From positions 1,364,001 to 1,428,000 of the forward strand of contig NZ_CP051201.1 in assembly GCF_024181285.1 (NCBI RefSeq): a DNA stretch of 64,000 nucleotides. Reading direction: 5' to 3'. This DNA comes from Treponema sp. OMZ 790. GTDB taxonomy: Bacteria > Spirochaetota > Spirochaetia > Treponematales > Treponemataceae. The notes below the pieces were generated by a model that saw nothing but the letters and a program-made list of their open reading frames with translations, had not been told where the DNA came from and did not search any database. The translations under genes and the position numbers were made by a program. Numbering within the stretch: the stretch's first letter is position 1; every line of letters starts with the position of its first letter. Shown in pieces: positions 8,135 through 15,361 of the stretch.

Positions 8135-10345
8135 AGCTCTTAGAGAATTAAATACTGCCAATAAGGCAACTCCGACATCGGCAAATACGGCAGCCCAAAG
8201 ACCGGTAAGTCCTAAGGCTCCCAAGGTTAAAAAGCCTATCTTTATGCCGAATGCCAAGGCTATGTTTTGCCAGACAATCTTGCGGGTGAAGCGGGCTTGT
8301 TTTACAGCAGCGGCGACAAGGCGCGGATTATCGTTCATAAGAACAATATCAGCCGCCTCAATCGCGGCATCGCTGCCTATGCCGCCCATAGCTATTCCGG
8401 CATCTGCGCGGGCCAAAACCGGAGCATCGTTTATACCGTCTCCGACAAAAACAACAGAAGCTTTTTTATTCTTTGCCTTAACCTCATCGGAAATCTCTTC
8501 AAACCTTGAAACCTTTTCATGAGGTAAGAGCATTGCGGTATAATTTTTTATGCCTAAATCTTCTGCAATTTTTTTGGCCGATTTTTCGTTATCGCCTGTA
8601 AGTATCTCTACTCTCGAAAGCCCCAGTTTATTTAAATCTGCGATAGCTTCCCTCGCCTCATTTTTTAAGGTATCGGTTAAGATCAAGCAGCCTATGTACT
8701 CACCGTCATAGGCGGCATAAACTTGGGTTCCGCCTATTTCGTCTCCGTATAAGGGAATTTCCTTTCCTATGTTTTCACTTATGAAGGAATTTTTTCCGGC
8801 TAAAAGAGTCTTGCCTTTATATTTTACCGAAATGCCTTTTCCGGCTTTTTCGTAATAGTCTGTAAGTTCTTCTTCTTTAAAAGTCCTTGTTACTTCTTCA
8901 GACAAATTAATTAGAGCACAGTCTTGAACAGCCTTGGCAATAGGATGATGAGAGTTTAATTCTGCAAGGGCAGCAAGTTTTAAAAACTCATCCTTTTCTA
9001 CATTGTCCGCAGGCATCAAGGTCAGAACCTTTAAAACACCCTTGGTAAGAGTTCCCGTTTTATCGAAGACTACAGCATCGGTCTTTGAAAGAGCATCTAC
9101 ATAATCGGCTCCCTTTATAAGAATACCTCGTTTTGCAGCTCCTCCTATTCCGCCGAAATACCCCAGCGGTACCGAAATTACAAAGGCGCATGGACAAGAA
9201 ATTACCAAAAATACAAGGCCGCGCGAAATCCATGGTGCAAAACTTTCCCAGCCGTTAATGGGAGAAGAAAAAATAAGAGCGCTTAAAAGAGGCGGTAAAA
9301 CCGAAAGTAGAACAGCTCCTATAGTAACAATCGGGGTGTAAATTTTTGCAAAGGAGGTAATAAAACGCTCTACCCTTGCCTTCCTGTTTTGTGCAGACTC
9401 AATGAGTTCAAGCATCTTTGAGGCGGCCGTATTTTCCAAGGAGGCAGTCGTCTTTACCGTTATCATACCGGTTAAGTTTACAAAACCTGCGAGAACGGGG
9501 CTGTCCTTTTCTGCTGTACGCGGAAGGCTTTCACCCGTCATGGATGAGGTATCAAGTTCGGCGCTTCCTTCATAGATGATTCCGTCCAAGGGAATTTTTT
9601 CGCCTGCTTTTACAAGAACAAGGGAACCAACCTCTACTTTTGAAGGATCTACAAGTTTTTCTTCTTCACCTGGTTTATAAATACGGGCAAAGTCGGGGCG
9701 GAGATCCATGAGATCGATAATTGAACGCCTGGATTTTTCGACAGCCAAGTGCTGTACCACCTCGCCCAAATTGTAAAAGAGCATAACAGCTGCACCCTCA
9801 GTCCAATCGCCCAAAATAAAGGCACCTATGGTTGCAACCGTCATTAAAAAGTTTTCGTCAAAAATTTGGCCCTTTAAGATATTTTTTAACGAGGTCAGCA
9901 ATACCTTGTAGCCTGCAACAAACCAAGCGATGACAAATAAAAGAGTCGAAAAGGCAAATTTAAAATTTTGAATTTGAATTACGGTTTCCGCAAGAAAAAT
10001 GCGGGTAAAAATACCTGCGGCAAACAAAATGGCCGAAATACCGAATTGAACTATCATCTCTTTTGACGAGCCGTGATGATGTTCACATCCGCAGCCTGAA
10101 TGATCGTGGTGATCATGAGAACAGCAATGCTCATCGTGATTGTGCCCGTGATGGTCATGCATGCGCATTCTGTAATCTTTTGCATGGTGCTCATGCCCGC
10201 GCATACTGTAATCTTTTGCATTGTGCTCATGCCCGCAAGAGCAATGTTCGTCGTGACTGTGGTGCTCATGCCCGCAGGAACAATGTTCATCATGCTCATG
10301 TTTGTGTTCATCATGATTGTGTTCGTTTTCTTTTTTAAAATCCAT
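8126..10345 (-). CDS. Zinc/cadmium/lead-type P1B ATPase with His-rich N-terminus
   Basis: 739-aa metal efflux pump of the ZntA/CadA (P1B-2-like) type in the inner membrane. Visible: TGES phosphatase loop near 270, the metal-binding SCPCAF in a transmembrane helix (383-388), DKTGT phosphorylation site (Asp428), the HP motif of P1B ATPases (SHHPIAKA), and GDGINDAP at 635-642. Instead of a ferredoxin-like HMA domain, the first ~95 residues are His/Cys/Asp repeats (units such as DEHCSCGHEHH and HEHHAKDYRMR), probably a zinc-binding or buffering tail. It follows its ArsR repressor without a gap (stop then ATG), so both are on one metal-induced message. Confidence 0.92.
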   Translation of the reverse strand: MDFKKENEHNHDEHKHEHDEHCSCGHEHHSHDEHCSCGHEHNAKDYSMRGHEHHAKDYRMRMHDHHGHNHDEHCCSHDHHDHSGCGCEHHHGSSKEMIVQFGISAILFAAGIFTRIFLAETVIQIQNFKFAFSTLLFVIAWFVAGYKVLLTSLKNILKGQIFDENFLMTVATIGAFILGDWTEGAAVMLFYNLGEVVQHLAVEKSRRSIIDLMDLRPDFARIYKPGEEEKLVDPSKVEVGSLVLVKAGEKIPLDGIIYEGSAELDTSSMTGESLPRTAEKDSPVLAGFVNLTGMITVKTTASLENTAASKMLELIESAQNRKARVERFITSFAKIYTPIVTIGAVLLSVLPPLLSALIFSSPINGWESFAPWISRGLVFLVISCPCAFVISVPLGYFGGIGGAAKRGILIKGADYVDALSKTDAVVFDKTGTLTKGVLKVLTLMPADNVEKDEFLKLAALAELNSHHPIAKAVQDCALINLSEEVTRTFKEEELTDYYEKAGKGISVKYKGKTLLAGKNSFISENIGKEIPLYGDEIGGTQVYAAYDGEYIGCLILTDTLKNEAREAIADLNKLGLSRVEILTGDNEKSAKKIAEDLGIKNYTAMLLPHEKVSRFEEISDEVKAKNKKASVVFVGDGINDAPVLARADAGIAMGGIGSDAAIEAADIVLMNDNPRLVAAAVKQARFTRKIVWQNIALAFGIKIGFLTLGALGLTGLWAAVFADVGVALLAVFNSLRAKR
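10128..10330 (-). repeat. In-frame tandem repeats encoding the His-rich metal-binding tail
   Basis: Imperfect direct repeats of about 33-36 nt inside the 5' end of the ATPase gene (for example the segment encoding HEHHAKDY..M occurs in adjacent copies). This kind of repeat readily gains or loses units by slippage, so the tail length probably varies between strains. Confidence 0.7.
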
Positions 10346-10699
10346 TTACTTACCCTCCCTGATGTGTTCCAACCCCACGGAATATAAGATTCCGACATGG
10401 TTATCATCGATTGTATAATAAACCTGTTTTCCGTTACGGCGGCTTTTTACTATTTTAGCCTGCCTTAAAATCCTAAGCTGGTGAGAGACGGCCGAAGCGG
10501 ACATTTCCAAAACTTCGGCAAGGTCAGCCACACACAGTTCTCCCGATATCAAAGCGGAAACTATTTTAATCCTCGTGGAATCGCCGAAGTTTTTAAAAAA
10601 ATCGCTTAAATCGCTCATAGTTTGCTCATCGGGCATCTTAGCCCTTGCATGAGCTACAGTTTCTTCATCCGAAACACCTATTTCTTCATCTTCTATCAT
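10346..10699 (-). CDS. ArsR/SmtB family metal-responsive repressor
   Basis: 117 aa. Winged-helix dimer with ELCVADLAEVLEMSASAVSHQLRILR (HTH, about 53-78) and YYTIDDNH wing. The alpha-5 zinc-sensor site of SmtB/CzrA is intact: Asp99, His101, His112 and Glu115 (D-x-H...H-x-x-E), which points to Zn(II)/Co(II) rather than an alpha-3 CxC-type arsenic or cadmium sensor; the Cys in ELCVADL is single. It lies immediately upstream of the metal ATPase and downstream of a perfect operator and promoter, so it very likely represses its own operon until zinc is in excess. Confidence 0.93.
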   Translation of the reverse strand: MIEDEEIGVSDEETVAHARAKMPDEQTMSDLSDFFKNFGDSTRIKIVSALISGELCVADLAEVLEMSASAVSHQLRILRQAKIVKSRRNGKQVYYTIDDNHVGILYSVGLEHIREGK

Positions 10700-10715
10700 A
10701 TTTTATCACCTATTC

Positions 10716-10735
10716 ATATGAACAATTGTTCATAT
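10716..10735. promoter_or_regulatory. ArsR/SmtB operator, perfect 20-bp palindrome
   Basis: The sequence ATATGAACAATTGTTCATAT is a perfect palindrome and matches the TGAAC-n-GTTCA form of SmtB/CzrA operators. It lies just downstream of the -10 box of the regulator promoter, so bound repressor would block transcription start. Confidence 0.9.
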
Positions 10736-10738
10736 ATC

Positions 10739-10766
10739 ATTATAATAAATTTTAAAAATTTGTCAA
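10739..10766 (-). promoter_or_regulatory. Consensus sigma70 promoter of the arsR-metal ATPase operon
   Basis: Read on the minus strand: TTGACA (10766-10761), 16-bp spacer, TATAAT (10744-10739), followed immediately by the palindromic operator. Confidence 0.88.
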
Positions 10767-10774
10767 GTCCTATC

Positions 10775-10803
10775 TTGCTAAGAATTGCTTTTTCTGTTAC
10801 AAT
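10775..10803 (+). promoter_or_regulatory. Promoter of the atpE-DUF2764 pair
   Basis: TTGCTA (10775-10780), 17-bp spacer, TACAAT (10798-10803); the gene begins at 10836 behind an AAGGAG ribosome-binding site. Confidence 0.6.
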
Positions 10804-10835
10804 GTTGAAAGCATAACTTTGTTAAGGAGAAATTT

Positions 10836-11453
10836 ATGGAAGTTCAATTACAAGAGCTTGTTGATAAGATAAAAAAAGACGGAGTTGCCGCTGCCGATGA
10901 AAAAGCTGCCGAAATAATTAGAACAGCAGAAGAAAAGGCAAAAAATATTGTTGAAAAGGCAGAAGCTGAAGCTCAAGAAAGCATCAAAAAAGCAGAAGCA
11001 GAAGCTCTCAGATTCCAAAAAGCAGCTGAATCTTCGATAGATCAGGCAAGCAGAAATACTCTTATTGCATTCAGACAGGGTCTTTTAAACGAACTTAATG
11101 CTATTATAAAAACCGAAACAGCTAAAAATTATGATTCGGCAGTTCTTAAAAATCTGATTCCCGAAGCTGTCAAGGGCTGGGTAAATACTAACAATACTGA
11201 AGATTTATCCGTGATTCTTTCAGAAAAAGATCTTAAAGAGCTTGAGTCATCTTTAAGTGCTGCCTTAAAAGAACGCATAGCCAAAGGATTGGAGCTTAAA
11301 GCCGACAGCAAGACTTCAGGCGGATTTAGAATAGGTACTAAGGATGGAGCCGCTTATTATGACTTTTCAGCAGAGGCTGTTGCGGATTTATTCTCGTCCT
11401 ACCTAAGCCCCAAAACAGCCGAAATTTTAAAGAATGCGGCAAAGGAGCTCTAA
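10836..11453 (+). CDS. atpE: V-type ATPase subunit E
   Basis: 205 aa. Peripheral-stalk subunit of the A/V-type ATPase, with a long Ala/Glu/Lys-rich N-terminal coiled coil (about 1-75, typical of the stalk) and a C-terminal globular domain ending with GGFRIGTKDGAAYYDFSAEAVADLFSSYL, a well conserved E-subunit block. In other spirochaetes this gene opens a complete operon (E, DUF2764, A, B, D, I, K). Here only the DUF2764 gene follows, then a terminator. Its partner subunits must be encoded elsewhere, or the pair is a remnant. Confidence 0.88.
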   Translation: MEVQLQELVDKIKKDGVAAADEKAAEIIRTAEEKAKNIVEKAEAEAQESIKKAEAEALRFQKAAESSIDQASRNTLIAFRQGLLNELNAIIKTETAKNYDSAVLKNLIPEAVKGWVNTNNTEDLSVILSEKDLKELESSLSAALKERIAKGLELKADSKTSGGFRIGTKDGAAYYDFSAEAVADLFSSYLSPKTAEILKNAAKEL

Positions 11454-11456
11454 AAG

Positions 11457-12008
11457 GTGGCCTCCTACTATTACTTGACGGCTCAACTGCCTTCAATATT
11501 TCCGAATATACAGCCTCCCATGAGCTTTAAAGCCTTTAAAGAACTTGCTTTACGTTCCCTTTCAAAAAAAGATGCTCAAATTTTGGAAACTCTTTCTCTT
11601 GAACCTCCAAGAGAAGAAGAAAGCACAGGCTCTGCGTATCTGGATAAATGGTATGAGTTTGAGCGCTCTTTACGGCTTGCACTTGAGCAGGTACGCTCGG
11701 CAAAGTTAAAATGGGAAGTTCCTGTATCCTACGACGAAAGAATTTTACTCTCCTCAGCATTTACACCGGTACAAATCGCAAGAGCAGCTGCGGCAATTCA
11801 AAACCCTCTTGAAGCCGAAACTTTTTTGGATAACGCAAGATTTCAGGCTGCAGATACGGTAAGAGGCTCCGAGGTATTTTCATCAGACGGAGTTTTTTCC
11901 TATGCCGTTAAACTCCTTTTAAGAGAGCGAGCCTCAAAATTCGAAACGGAAAAAGGCAGAGAAGAATATTCTTCGATATACAACAGTATTCTTGATGAAG
12001 AAAAATAA
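11457..12008 (+). CDS. DUF2764 family protein (V-ATPase operon partner)
   Basis: 183 aa starting at a GTG placed 9 nt after AAGGAG, which overlaps the end of atpE. The N-terminal MASYYYLTAQLPSI is typical of DUF2764 proteins that sit between subunits E and A in spirochaetal V-ATPase operons. They have been suggested to take the place of subunit C or F in the rotor-stalk, but the function is unproven. Mostly helical and charged, with no signal peptide or membrane segment. The gap to atpE is 3 nt, so the two are coupled. Confidence 0.78.
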   Translation: MASYYYLTAQLPSIFPNIQPPMSFKAFKELALRSLSKKDAQILETLSLEPPREEESTGSAYLDKWYEFERSLRLALEQVRSAKLKWEVPVSYDERILLSSAFTPVQIARAAAAIQNPLEAETFLDNARFQAADTVRGSEVFSSDGVFSYAVKLLLRERASKFETEKGREEYSSIYNSILDEEK

Positions 12009-12017
12009 GCTGATTAT

Positions 12018-12050
12018 AAACCCGGCACTTAAAATAGGCGGCCGGGTTTT
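12018..12050 (+). terminator. Rho-independent terminator after the orphan V-ATPase pair
   Basis: AAACCCGGC pairs with GCCGGGTTT across a 14-nt loop and ends in TTTT. It closes the two-gene unit at the point where subunit A would normally follow. Confidence 0.82.
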
Positions 12051-12054
12051 ATGT

Positions 12055-12063
12055 TGATAGATT
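12055..12063 (+). promoter_or_regulatory. Extended -10 promoter of the DUF1275 gene, predicted leaderless
   Basis: TGA-TAGATT (TGn extended -10, hexamer at 12058-12063) lies 5 nt before the ATG at 12068. There is no ribosome-binding site between them. Confidence 0.4.
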
Positions 12064-12067
12064 ACTT

Positions 12068-12724
12068 ATGCTCTGCCCTTTAAAAGACTTGAGATTTAAA
12101 GTATGGATAGCTTTTTTGACCCTTTTGTCCGGTTTTATAAATGTAGGAGCCATTCTTAGTTTTTCTTTACCTGTGAGCCATCATACGGGAAACGTAAGCC
12201 ATCTGGCCCTTTCAATCGCAAATAAAAACATTGAAGAAATTTTAGCCCTTATCTTCATAATTCTTGCCTTTTTTGCAGGAGCTTTTTTGTCAGGCCTCTT
12301 GTTCCATGAAAGAAAATTTGCGTTAAAAAAAAGATACGGCATTTTATTGATGAGCCTTGCCTTAATATTTTTAAGCTTGGCCTTGTTCAAAAACCAAGTG
12401 CCGCAAAACCTAAAAACATCAGCCCTAAGCTTTGCTGCCGGAGTTCAAAATGCCATGTTTATCTTTTATGGAGACATCCTTGTAAGAAGCACCCACATAA
12501 CGGGCTACCTCACAGATGCGGCCTTTGCCTTAGCCATGTGCCTCCGAGGCAAAAAAGACAAATTCCGTTTTTTTATCTTTTACAGCCTTAACATTCTTTT
12601 TTTCTTAAGCGGAGGAATTATAGCAAGTCTTATCAAAATTGACTCATTTTTTCTAATTTCAGCCGGTCTTTATTTTGTTGCAGGCCTTTACTATTTTTTA
12701 ATGAGAAAAAAAGGGAAGATTTAA
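12068..12724 (+). CDS. DUF1275/YoaK family membrane protein
   Basis: 218-aa integral membrane protein with six or seven hydrophobic segments. It carries the YoaK signatures: SGFINVGAILSF near the N-terminus, SHHTGNVSHLAL (about 37-48), a central FAAGVQNAMF (about 123-132) and STHITGYLTD (about 142-151). Family function is unknown; some members have been linked to small-molecule transport. It directly follows a terminator and has its own promoter, so it is not part of the V-ATPase unit. Two basic tails suggest cytoplasmic ends. Confidence 0.85.
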   Translation: MLCPLKDLRFKVWIAFLTLLSGFINVGAILSFSLPVSHHTGNVSHLALSIANKNIEEILALIFIILAFFAGAFLSGLLFHERKFALKKRYGILLMSLALIFLSLALFKNQVPQNLKTSALSFAAGVQNAMFIFYGDILVRSTHITGYLTDAAFALAMCLRGKKDKFRFFIFYSLNILFFLSGGIIASLIKIDSFFLISAGLYFVAGLYYFLMRKKGKI

Positions 12725-12746
12725 AATTTTAAGAGGTATAAAACAT

Positions 12747-13493
12747 ATGGAATATGCATATTCAATCAGCAGCATCGATAAACTTAAAGAATATAATTTA
12801 TTTTTGGAAACTCATAAAAGTAAAATAGCGGCTTATATTGATTTTATTCAAAATTCCTACAGTGTAAAAGATCTGCCCGAATATATAGTTTTTGCAGATT
12901 TTGATATGGCAACAAAGGTACACAGCAGCATAAGTATTCCGGCATATACCAATGAAATTAGAATGATTATCACTCCTGAACTTAATATTTGGAAATCCAT
13001 ATATTTAAAACAACTCGAAGTTTACAAAGCCGAGGATGTGGAAAATATTCAAAGTTACTATTCAAATAACATAAATGAAAATACTATTTTGCAAATAATA
13101 GGACATGAATTAATGCATCAAAGCGAACTCTTTCTTGACGATTTTGACGATGAAAAAAAATTTGAAGAAGGAATTTGGTTTGAAGAAGGGATGGTTGAAT
13201 ATATAAGCAAAAAATTTTTTCTTACAACCGAAGAATTAAAAAAAGAAAAACAAATTAACACCAGTCTGGTCAAACTTTTTGAAGAAAAATACGGCATTTC
13301 ATCTATAGAAAATTTCGGACAAGAAACCTACGACGAGAATTATACTTCAATTTTTTATAATTACTGGCGCAGTTTTTTGACTATCGACATTTTGGTTCAA
13401 AAATTCCATACAGTATTCAAAGTTTTTGAACACTACCATAATTGGGATAAGGCAGGACGTTCCATACCCTTATCAAAATGGTTTCAAATATAA
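12747..13493 (+). CDS. Putative gluzincin-type metallopeptidase (HExxH), uncharacterised
   Basis: 248 aa without signal peptide or membrane segment, so cytoplasmic. It has the zinc motif HELMH (120-124: His120, Glu121, His124) and WFEEGMVEY (144-152), whose Glu147 fits the third ligand seen in gluzincins such as the peptidase MA clan (consensus W-x-x-E-G-x-x-E-Y). The rest has no motif I recognise. SD-like AGAGG lies upstream. It follows DUF1275 after 22 nt and precedes rnfB, but nothing links it functionally to either. Substrate unknown. Confidence 0.7.
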   Translation: MEYAYSISSIDKLKEYNLFLETHKSKIAAYIDFIQNSYSVKDLPEYIVFADFDMATKVHSSISIPAYTNEIRMIITPELNIWKSIYLKQLEVYKAEDVENIQSYYSNNINENTILQIIGHELMHQSELFLDDFDDEKKFEEGIWFEEGMVEYISKKFFLTTEELKKEKQINTSLVKLFEEKYGISSIENFGQETYDENYTSIFYNYWRSFLTIDILVQKFHTVFKVFEHYHNWDKAGRSIPLSKWFQI

Positions 13494-13584
13494 CAAGGAT
13501 AATTTGGAAACAAGCGCCTATCACTTGCAAAAAAACTGAAAATATGGCATTATACAAGAGAAATAAAGTTTTATTGGAGTATGC

Positions 13585-14433
13585 ATGAATATTATTTTAT
13601 TGACCTTGGCCGTATCGCTCGTGTTGTCTCTTTTGTTGGGCCTTCTACTTGGCTTTTTTAAGAAAATATTTTATGTGGAACCGGACAAGACGGCAGCGGC
13701 CGTAAGAGAGGTTCTTCCGGGAGCAAACTGCGGAGCCTGCGGTTACCCCGGCTGTGACGGATTTGCTGCAGCAGTTGCGGCAGGAGATGCACCCGTAAAC
13801 GGATGCCCTGTAGGAGCAGCCCCCGTAGCTCAAGCCATAGGAAAGATAATGGGAGTCGATGCTTCGGCTTCGGCGAGAGTTGCTGTTTTAACCTGCCAAG
13901 GCTCTCACGATGTCTGCAAAAACAAATGCGACTACATAGGAGTCAAAACCTGTAAGGCTGCAAAGATTTCGATCAACGGAACAAAGGAGTGTGATTGGGG
14001 ATGCATAGGTCTCGGCGACTGCGAACATGCCTGCCCCTTTGATGCCATTCATATAAAAGAAAACGGACTTCCTGAAGTAGATTACGATAAGTGTACAGGC
14101 TGTGCCGTCTGCGTTGCCCAATGTCCGCAACACGTTTTAACCACTGTTCCTATCGATCAAAAAGGAGCTATAGCCCTCTGTTCATGCAAAAACCCGCGTA
14201 AGCCTCAGATTATGAAAAACTGTAAGCGAGGCTGCATAAAGTGTATGAAGTGTGAAAAGAACTGTCCTACGGGAGCCATAAAGGTAATAGACGGAATACC
14301 CAAGGTAGATTATGCTCTTTGCGATTCATGCAATAAGTGCGTTGAAGGCTGCCCCACAAAGGTTCTCATGCTTACAGAAAACAAGATAAAGTTTAACTCT
14401 TGTGCATCTTGCGAAGGCTGCCAAAGCGCATAA
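13585..14433 (+). CDS. rnfB: Rnf electron-transport complex subunit RnfB
   Basis: 282 aa. Ferredoxin-like entry subunit: an N-terminal membrane helix (1-25), an Fe-S domain with CGACGYPGC...CPVG (about 50-76), then multiple ferredoxin motifs (CIGLGDCEHACPF, CTGCAVCVAQCP, CIKCMKCEKNCP, CDSCNKCVEGCP) and a Cys-rich tail (CASCEGC). All cluster ligands look intact, unlike the altered membrane subunits RnfA, E, D and G. The gene lies about 8.4 kb from rnfCDGEA on the opposite strand, which is unusual because rnfB normally belongs to the operon. It is followed 1 nt later by era. Confidence 0.93.
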   Translation: MNIILLTLAVSLVLSLLLGLLLGFFKKIFYVEPDKTAAAVREVLPGANCGACGYPGCDGFAAAVAAGDAPVNGCPVGAAPVAQAIGKIMGVDASASARVAVLTCQGSHDVCKNKCDYIGVKTCKAAKISINGTKECDWGCIGLGDCEHACPFDAIHIKENGLPEVDYDKCTGCAVCVAQCPQHVLTTVPIDQKGAIALCSCKNPRKPQIMKNCKRGCIKCMKCEKNCPTGAIKVIDGIPKVDYALCDSCNKCVEGCPTKVLMLTENKIKFNSCASCEGCQSA

Positions 14434-14434
14434 A

Positions 14435-15355
14435 ATGAAAAGCGGAATTGTAACGATAATAGGCCGCCCCTCAGCCGGAAAGTCAACATTTTTAAATACG
14501 GCTTCGGGCGAAAAAGTTTCGATTGTCTCATCAATTCCGCAAACAACCCGAAATGCAATAAGGGGTATCGTAAACACTACCAAGGGGCAGATAGTTTTTA
14601 TCGATACCCCCGGCTACCACAAATCCGAAAAAAAGCTTAACCTAAAACTTCAAGAAATTGCAAAAACCCGTCTGGAAGAAGGGGATGCAGTCCTATACCT
14701 CATAGATATTTCAAGGGAATTCGGAGAAGAAGAAAAAAACATCTGCTCTCTTTTAAATTCCTTACAGGGAAAAACAGTAATAGGGCTCAACAAGGCCGAC
14801 CTTGCCTCCACAAAGACAGACGGTACACCAAAACCCTCGGCAAACTCAAAAGTTGACAGTGTAAAAAATGAGCTTTTAAGGCTTTTACCCGATATTCCTC
14901 AAGAAAGAATCTTTGAAATTTCCGCCCTAAAGGATGAGGGCATAAATGAAATTTTAGCCTCCCTCATGGAACTTCTTCCCGAAGGAGAAGCCCTCTACCC
15001 CGAAGATATCTACACCGATCAGGATGTCGTCTTTAGGATTACCGAAATTATAAGGGAACAGGCCATAGCCCACACCAGAGAGGAAATTCCTCACTCCCTC
15101 TATGCAGGGGTAGAAGATGCAGAAATGCGTAAAAACGGCAAAGAACTTTGGGTGCGGGCCTTCCTCTATGTCGAAAAAGAAAGCCAGAAGGCCATGCTCA
15201 TAGGCAAGGGAGCCGCCGTCATCAAAAGCATAAGAATAAAATCCATGGCCGAAATGCGTAAAATATTCCCTTATAAGGTTCAACTGGATCTTCAAGTCCG
15301 TGTCAACAAAAACTGGCGCCAAAAAGATAATATTATACAGAAGATTTCGTATTAG
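14435..15355 (+). CDS. era: GTPase Era
   Basis: 306 aa from the ATG one base after the rnfB stop; an upstream in-frame ATG (14402) inside rnfB is less likely. Assists 16S rRNA maturation and 30S assembly. GTP motifs: GRPSAGKST (G1), TTRN (G2 region), DTPGYHK (G3), NKAD (G4), SALKDEG (G5). The C-terminal KH domain holds GKGAAVIKSIRIKSMAEMRK. Length and order of motifs are normal for Era. Translation probably depends on ribosomes finishing rnfB, since no clear ribosome-binding site precedes it. Confidence 0.92.
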   Translation: MKSGIVTIIGRPSAGKSTFLNTASGEKVSIVSSIPQTTRNAIRGIVNTTKGQIVFIDTPGYHKSEKKLNLKLQEIAKTRLEEGDAVLYLIDISREFGEEEKNICSLLNSLQGKTVIGLNKADLASTKTDGTPKPSANSKVDSVKNELLRLLPDIPQERIFEISALKDEGINEILASLMELLPEGEALYPEDIYTDQDVVFRITEIIREQAIAHTREEIPHSLYAGVEDAEMRKNGKELWVRAFLYVEKESQKAMLIGKGAAVIKSIRIKSMAEMRKIFPYKVQLDLQVRVNKNWRQKDNIIQKISY

Positions 15356-15361
15356 AATTTC

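Noticed and set aside
10063..10387. Long open frames antisense to the His-rich end of the metal ATPase
   Set aside because: They exist only because the His/Cys repeat is open in several frames; the real gene and its regulator explain this DNA.
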